Source: Pseudonocardia humida
GTDB lineage: Bacteria > Actinomycetota > Actinomycetes > Mycobacteriales > Pseudonocardiaceae
Length of the DNA: 64,000 bases
Assembly (NCBI RefSeq): GCF_023898865.1
Contig: NZ_JAGSOV010000033.1
Location: 1 to 64,000, forward strand
Direction: 5' to 3'
Shown here: piece by piece, positions 59,760-64,000 of the stretch
How positions within the stretch are numbered: the first letter of the stretch is position 1
How the letters are laid out: every line of letters begins with the position of its first letter
The notes under the pieces: model-generated
What the model was told of the DNA's origin: nothing
Databases searched by the model: none
What the model saw: only the letters and a program-made list of their open reading frames with translations
Made by a program: the position numbers and the translations under genes

Positions 59760-61295
59760 CTAGCCGAACCCGAGGCGGGCCAGCGGCTCGACCAGCTCGC
59801 GCTCCTCGTAGGACAGGTGCGACAGCAGGGTGTCGGTGAGCAGGTCGATCGCGGCGCGCAGGTCCTTCATGCCGTCGGGCGTGGTCACCAGCGCCACCAG
59901 CGCCTGGTCGACCCGCTCGATCACGCCGTGGATCGCGATGTGCTCCTCGGCCAGCCGGTCGACGACCGGGGCCAGCGCGGGCTCGGCCCGGCGCAGGTGC
60001 GGGAACAGGGTGCGGTCCTCGATGGTGTGGTGGGTGGTGACGATCCGGCAGTAGGTCTCGCAGTAGACGCCCAGGGTCCAGTTGTTCTGGCGCAGCGTCA
60101 TGGTCTGCAGGTGGGAGCGGGCGGTCCCGGGGTCCAGCGCCCCGGCGGCGACCTGGTCGGCGATGTCGCGCAGCTGCCGCAGCTCGGCGCGCAGCCCGTC
60201 GTGCACGTCCACCAGGTGCCGGCCGGCGGCCACCTCGTGCGGGGTGTAGTCGCGGCGGGGGTCGGACGCCGGGCCGGTCGGGCGGGTCGACTCGTCCCAC
60301 ACGTGCTCGGTGCTGAGCCGGGTGCCGTCGTCGGGGGTGGGGACGCCGGCCAGGGATCCGCGCGCGGTGACCGGTTCGGGCACGTGGAGGGGCGCGGCGG
60401 GACCCGCCGCGCCGGCCCGCTCGGCCGCCACCAGCTCCCGCACGGCCGGGGCGACCTCGGCGGCGTAGCGGCGGATGAGGTCGGGGGAGTCGGCCATCAG
60501 GATGAACCCGGACACGCCCTCGGTCAGCGCCAGCTCGGCCAGCTGCTCCACCCACACCTCGGGTGGGCCCTGCAGGAACTCGCGGCCGGTGCCCTCGAAG
60601 GTGCCCACGACGTTGTAGAGCCTGCGCACCGCCGACGGCTCGCGCCCGGCCGCCCGCGCGGCCTCGTCGATGACGGCGCCGGCCGCGGCCAGCTGCTCGG
60701 GGGGCAGGTAGGGCGAGCTGGGCAGCCAGCCGTCGGCGGCGCGCCCGGTCAGGCGCAGGCCGCGCGGCTTGTAGACGCCGAGCCAGATGCCGATGTCGTG
60801 GACGGGGAACGGGCCGGGCTTGGCCCCCGCGAGGCGGTAGTGCTCACCTGCGGTGCGCGCCCCGCGCCCGGGCGTCCACAGCGCCCGGATCACCCCGATC
60901 GCCTCGGCCAGCGCGGTGAGCGACTCGCCGGGGGTGCGGCGGGGGCCGCCCTGGGCGGCGATGGCGTCCCAGAACGCACCGGCGCCCAGGCCGAGCTCGA
61001 CGCGCCCACCGCTGAGGATGTCGAGGCTGGCGGCGCTGCGGGCCAGCACGGCGGGCGGTCGCAGCGGCAGGTTCGCGACGTTGGGCAGCACCGCCACCGA
61101 GCGCGTGCGGGCGGCGATCACCGACAGCAGCGTCCACGCGTCGAGGTGGGCGGGCTGGTACGGGTGGTCCTGCACGCTGACCAGGTCGAGCCCGACCTGC
61201 TCGGTCAGCTCGGCGAGCGCGAGCGCCTGCTCGGCGCGGTCGGCGGCCGGGGTGATGAACGTGCCGAACGCGAGGTCGTGGCCGAGGTCGGGCAT
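59760..61295 (-). CDS. LLM-class flavin/F420 oxidoreductase fused to a hemerythrin domain
   Basis: A 511-residue fusion. The N-terminal TIM-barrel (about 1-330) is luciferase-like: FGTFITPAADRAEQALALAE, LVSVQDHPYQPAHLDAW, GGRVELGLGAGAFWDAI and DGWLPSSPYL. A linker with VPTPDDGTRLSTEHVWDE leads to a hemerythrin HHE domain (about 365-505) with metal-type residues in YTPHEVAAGRHLVDVHDGL, TTHHTIEDRTLFPHL, EEHIAIHGVI and HLSYEERELVEPL. The di-iron domain could sense or carry oxygen for the flavin reaction. GGAGGG lies nine bases before ATG 61295. The promoter region is unusually AT-rich. Confidence 0.92.
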   Translation of the reverse strand: MPDLGHDLAFGTFITPAADRAEQALALAELTEQVGLDLVSVQDHPYQPAHLDAWTLLSVIAARTRSVAVLPNVANLPLRPPAVLARSAASLDILSGGRVELGLGAGAFWDAIAAQGGPRRTPGESLTALAEAIGVIRALWTPGRGARTAGEHYRLAGAKPGPFPVHDIGIWLGVYKPRGLRLTGRAADGWLPSSPYLPPEQLAAAGAVIDEAARAAGREPSAVRRLYNVVGTFEGTGREFLQGPPEVWVEQLAELALTEGVSGFILMADSPDLIRRYAAEVAPAVRELVAAERAGAAGPAAPLHVPEPVTARGSLAGVPTPDDGTRLSTEHVWDESTRPTGPASDPRRDYTPHEVAAGRHLVDVHDGLRAELRQLRDIADQVAAGALDPGTARSHLQTMTLRQNNWTLGVYCETYCRIVTTHHTIEDRTLFPHLRRAEPALAPVVDRLAEEHIAIHGVIERVDQALVALVTTPDGMKDLRAAIDLLTDTLLSHLSYEERELVEPLARLGFG

Positions 61296-61331
61296 CGCGG
61301 GTGTCCCTCCAGAAAACGTGCTGTCGTTCAG

Positions 61332-61352
61332 ATTGTACATATTTAGATGTTC
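61332..61352 (-). promoter_or_regulatory. AT-rich promoter with imperfect operator for the LLM-hemerythrin gene
   Basis: On the minus strand TACAAT (61337-61332) is a 5/6 match to a -10 hexamer. The imperfect inverted repeat GAACAT-CTAAAT-ATGTAC (61352-61335) overlaps it, one mismatch in the arms. This is among the least GC-rich 20 bases of the window. No -35 is evident. Confidence 0.5.
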
Positions 61353-61462
61353 TCTGCGATAGACGGCCTGGCTGTCGCGCGCCCGGCGAGCCGGGTCGCC
61401 ACCGCCTCGCGCGGGAGGCCCCGCCGTTCGGCCAGGGCGCGCACCGCGACCCGGGTGGGCAT
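61343..61462 (-). other. Possible 39-codon orphan frame
   Basis: A minus-strand frame from ATG 61462 to TAA 61343 reads protein-like (TRVAVRALAERRGLPREAVA, then RLAGRATARPSIAENI). It may be the relic of a regulator's C-terminus or chance. Its stop sits in the promoter palindrome. No ribosome binding site. Confidence 0.25.
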
Positions 61463-61543
61463 CCTGCCCGCCGCGGCGGCGCTCGGTTGTGCCCACGCCG
61501 CCGCGGTGGTCCAGTGGTGCTCCGATCGTCGGAAGGAGCGGCC

Positions 61544-63871
61544 ATGACGGGCCTGCGCGAGCCCACCGGGACCCCGGCGACCCCCGCGTCGAGCGCGGAG
61601 GTGCTGCGGGCGGTCGAGCAGCGCGTGCTGTGGCTCTCGACCGCGATCGTGCACCACGCCAACCGCGTGCGGCCCAACCCCGGCGGGCTCAAGGTCGGCG
61701 GCCACCAGGCCTCCAGCGCCTCGATGGCCACGATCATGACCGCGCTGTGGTTCCGGCACCTGCGCGCCGAGGACCGGGTGTCGGTCAAGCCGCACGCCTC
61801 GCCGGTGCTGCACGCCATCAACTTCCTGCTCGGCGAGCTGGACGAGCGCTACCTGGGCACCCTGCGCGAGTTCGGCGGCCTGCAGAGCTACCCGTCGCGG
61901 GCCAAGGACCCCGACCCGGTCGACTACTCCACCGGCTCGGTCGGCATCGGCGCCACCGCCCCGATCTGGGGCGCGCTGGCCCGCCGCTACGTCGCGAAGT
62001 TCGACGGCGCGGTCGGCACCGGGCGGCAGTACTCGCTGGTCGGCGACGCCGAGCTGGACGAGGGCGCCTGCTGGGAGGCCGTGCTCGACCCGATGGTCGC
62101 CGAGCTCGGCGAGATCGTGTGGATCGTCGACCTGAACCGGCAGAGCCTCGACCGGGTCGTGCCGAACTTCGGTGCCACCCGGCTGCAGGGCATGTTCGCC
62201 GCCGCGGGCTGGCAGGTGCTCACCGTCAAGTACGGGCGCCTGCTGGAGGACCTGTTCACCCGCCCCGGCGGCGCCGCGCTGCGCAGGCGCATCGACGAGA
62301 TGCCCAACCCGGAGTACCAGCGGCTGCTGCGCTGCTCGCCGGAGCAGCTGCGCGAGCGGCTGCCCGGCGCCGACGCGGAGGTGGCCGACCTGGTCGCCGA
62401 CCTGGACGACGCCACCCTGCACGCCGCCGTGCGCAACCTCGGCGGGCACGACCTGGAGACCCTCGGCGCGGCCCTGGACGCCATCGACGACACGCGCCCC
62501 ACGGTCATCCTGGCCTACACGGTCAAGGGCTACGGGCTGGCCAGCGAGGGTCACCCGCAGAACCACTCCTCCCTGCTGACCGACGCCCAGCTCGCCGAGC
62601 TGGCCGCCGCGGTCGGCGCGTCGGTGGACCGGCCGTGGGCCCGCTTCGCGGCCGGCACGTCCGAGGACGCCCTCTGCGCGGCGACGGCGGCCCGATTGCG
62701 CCGTCCACCGGTGCCGGCGCCCGCGGCGCCGGCCGTCCCCGCCGACTTCGGCCGCACGCCGGGCGGTACCGCGACCACCCAGGCCGCGCTCGGCCGGACC
62801 CTGCTCGACCTGACCCGCTCGGCGCCGGAGGCCGCCCGCCGGGTGGTCACGCTGGCCCCGGACGTCAGCTCGTCGACGAACCTGGGCGGCTGGGTGAACA
62901 AGGTGGGCGTCTGGTCGGCGCGGGAGCGCGTGGACTGGTTCGCCGACGACCCGGAGACGATCCTGCACTGGCGCGAGCAGCCCGACGGCCAGCACCTGGA
63001 GCTGGGCATCGCCGAGACCAACCTGGTCGGCCTGCTCGGCGAGCTGGGCGCCACCTGGAGCCGGTGGGGCGAGCCGCTGCTGCCGATCGGGGTGCTCTAC
63101 GACCCGTTCGTGGAGCGGGCGCTGGAGCCGTGGTCGTTCGGGATCTACGCCGGCGGGCAGTCGATCCTGGTCGGCACGCCGTCGGGGGTGACGCTGGCCC
63201 CGGAGGGCGGGGCCCACCAGTCGGTCACCACGCCGTCGGTCGGGCTGGAGCAGCCGGGCTGCGTGGCCTACGAGCCCGCGTTCGCGCTGGACGTCGAGTG
63301 GACGCTGCTGGCGAGCCTGGCCCGGCTCGGTCGCCCCGACGGCACGTCGGCGTACCTGCGCCTGTCCACGCGCCCGGTCGACCAGACGCTGGCGGCGGTG
63401 CCGGCGGACCCGGCCGCGCGCGAGCGGCGCCGCCGGCAGGTCGTGGCCGGCGCCTACCCGCTGCGGTCGGCGTCGCCCGCGCCGGCGGTGACGATCGCCG
63501 CGATGGGCGCGATGGTGCCCGAGGCGCTGGTCGCGGCCCGGCGCCTGGACACGCAGGGCGTGCCCGCCGACGTCGTGTGCGTGACGAGCCCGGGGCTGGT
63601 CTTCGACGCGGTGCAGGCGCGCGCGGGCCGGGGCGAAGGCCCCGGCTGGATCCTGGACGCGGCGTTCCCGGCCCGCCGCGCCGCGCCGATGGTCACCCTG
63701 CTCGACGGGCACCCGCACACGCTGGCCTTCCTGGCCGGGATCAACGGCGTGCGGGCCGCGCACCTGGGGGTGTCCCGGTTCGGGCAGTCCGGCGACCTCG
63801 ACGCCGTGCACCGCCACCACGGCATCGACGCCGACTCGGTGGTGCGCGCCGCGCTCGACGTCGTGGGGTGA
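61544..63871 (+). CDS. AceE-like thiamine-diphosphate enzyme (pyruvate dehydrogenase E1/transketolase family)
   Basis: A 775-residue protein with the homodimeric E1 order: GGLKVGGHQASSASMATIMT near residue 50; the thiamine-diphosphate/Mg motif GDAELDEG (167-174) through N198 in VDLNRQSLDR; VILAYTVKGYGLASEGHPQN; then the pyrimidine-binding domain with ELGIAETNLVGLLGELG and a transketolase-C end (VTIAAMGAMVPEALVAARRL). It is about 110-140 residues shorter than typical AceE. No E2, E3 or lipoyl gene is adjacent, so it may use another partner or a different 2-oxo acid or ketose. GGAAGGAG precedes ATG 61544. Confidence 0.88.
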   Translation: MTGLREPTGTPATPASSAEVLRAVEQRVLWLSTAIVHHANRVRPNPGGLKVGGHQASSASMATIMTALWFRHLRAEDRVSVKPHASPVLHAINFLLGELDERYLGTLREFGGLQSYPSRAKDPDPVDYSTGSVGIGATAPIWGALARRYVAKFDGAVGTGRQYSLVGDAELDEGACWEAVLDPMVAELGEIVWIVDLNRQSLDRVVPNFGATRLQGMFAAAGWQVLTVKYGRLLEDLFTRPGGAALRRRIDEMPNPEYQRLLRCSPEQLRERLPGADAEVADLVADLDDATLHAAVRNLGGHDLETLGAALDAIDDTRPTVILAYTVKGYGLASEGHPQNHSSLLTDAQLAELAAAVGASVDRPWARFAAGTSEDALCAATAARLRRPPVPAPAAPAVPADFGRTPGGTATTQAALGRTLLDLTRSAPEAARRVVTLAPDVSSSTNLGGWVNKVGVWSARERVDWFADDPETILHWREQPDGQHLELGIAETNLVGLLGELGATWSRWGEPLLPIGVLYDPFVERALEPWSFGIYAGGQSILVGTPSGVTLAPEGGAHQSVTTPSVGLEQPGCVAYEPAFALDVEWTLLASLARLGRPDGTSAYLRLSTRPVDQTLAAVPADPAARERRRRQVVAGAYPLRSASPAPAVTIAAMGAMVPEALVAARRLDTQGVPADVVCVTSPGLVFDAVQARAGRGEGPGWILDAAFPARRAAPMVTLLDGHPHTLAFLAGINGVRAAHLGVSRFGQSGDLDAVHRHHGIDADSVVRAALDVVG

Positions 63872-63879
63872 GCAGTCGC

Positions 63880-64000
63880 TCAGCCGTAGGTGACCGGGAA
63901 CGACTTGATGCCGTTGAGCCGCCCGGAGCGCTGGCGCACGGGCGCGCCCGCCGCGGCGATGCCCGGCATGTGGTCGGCGATGGCCTCGAACATCAGCTCG
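63880..64000 (-). CDS. Cytochrome P450, C-terminal fragment (runs off the window)
   Basis: The last 39 codons of a minus-strand gene read ELMFEAIADHMPGIAAAG, then APVRQRSGRLNGIKSFPVTYG before a stop at 63880. The (R)LNGIKSFPV ending is the typical final strand pair of actinobacterial CYP proteins. The heme-binding Cys loop would lie to the right of 64000. It is convergent with the AceE-like gene, eight bases apart. Confidence 0.8.
   Translation of the reverse strand, partial: ELMFEAIADHMPGIAAAGAPVRQRSGRLNGIKSFPVTYG

Noticed and set aside
61347..61547. A 66-codon plus-strand frame starting in the AT-rich promoter
   Set aside because: No ribosome binding site, Arg/Ala-rich, and it overlaps the start of the AceE-like gene. 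Better explained as chance.

Overview
The window is about 73% G+C, packed with short-gap and 4-base start/stop overlaps, uses GTG starts freely, and carries arabinan and envelope genes of the Corynebacteriales/Pseudonocardiales type (AftD, LprG, DUF3068, DUF2613), DUF397, an ECF42-type sigma factor and a 13E12/DUF222 HNH protein. This points to a high-GC actinomycete, most likely Pseudonocardiaceae (Pseudonocardia-like); the genus is an inference. The sequence looks chromosomal. I see no tRNA, rRNA, CRISPR array, intact insertion sequence or phage genes.

Layout. 0-9 kb: a BldB-like DUF397 gene divergent from a small Cys-motif protein across a palindrome-rich control region; a DHFR-like reductase, a DGPF/YCII protein and its ECF42 sigma factor, and an MFS exporter; a PAS-GGDEF-EAL protein; a secreted berberine-bridge-type flavoprotein. 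9-25 kb: the envelope block. A flippase, LprG and a 14-TM P55-like MFS run leftward as a coupled operon. Beside it lies a locus resembling the mycobacterial Rv0224c-Rv0228/aftD genes (membrane protein, DUF2613, GT4, methyltransferase, DUF3068, AftD, acyltransferase, GT-C-like membrane protein). A recurring site, TTACC-N4-GGTAA, lies in the control regions of this block. 25-35 kb: amidase, serine hydrolase, DUF222-HNH, methyltransferase, MmcQ-like protein, and four glycosyltransferases (GT2, GT9, GT4, GT9).

35-41 kb: a MacAB-like exporter with two membrane-fusion proteins, the second expanded by four kinds of low-complexity repeat. 41-48 kb: a catabolic cluster (HpcH aldolase, XRE-cupin regulator, class II aldolase, acyl-CoA synthetase with a clear promoter/operator, TetR, MFS). 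48-55 kb: a three-gene SMC/condensin-like operon with the organisation of Mks/Wadjet systems. It ends in a stub of a fourth gene and has an Asn at the usual Walker B glutamate position, so it is the best candidate for a new or decaying system. 55-58 kb: a TPR membrane protein and a frameshifted AbiEi/DUF559-type gene bracketed by two related palindromic repeats. 58-64 kb: class III aminotransferase, SnoaL-like protein, LLM-hemerythrin fusion, an AceE-like thiamine-diphosphate enzyme and the end of a cytochrome P450 gene.

All functional calls are read from sequence motifs and remembered family features; no search was run.
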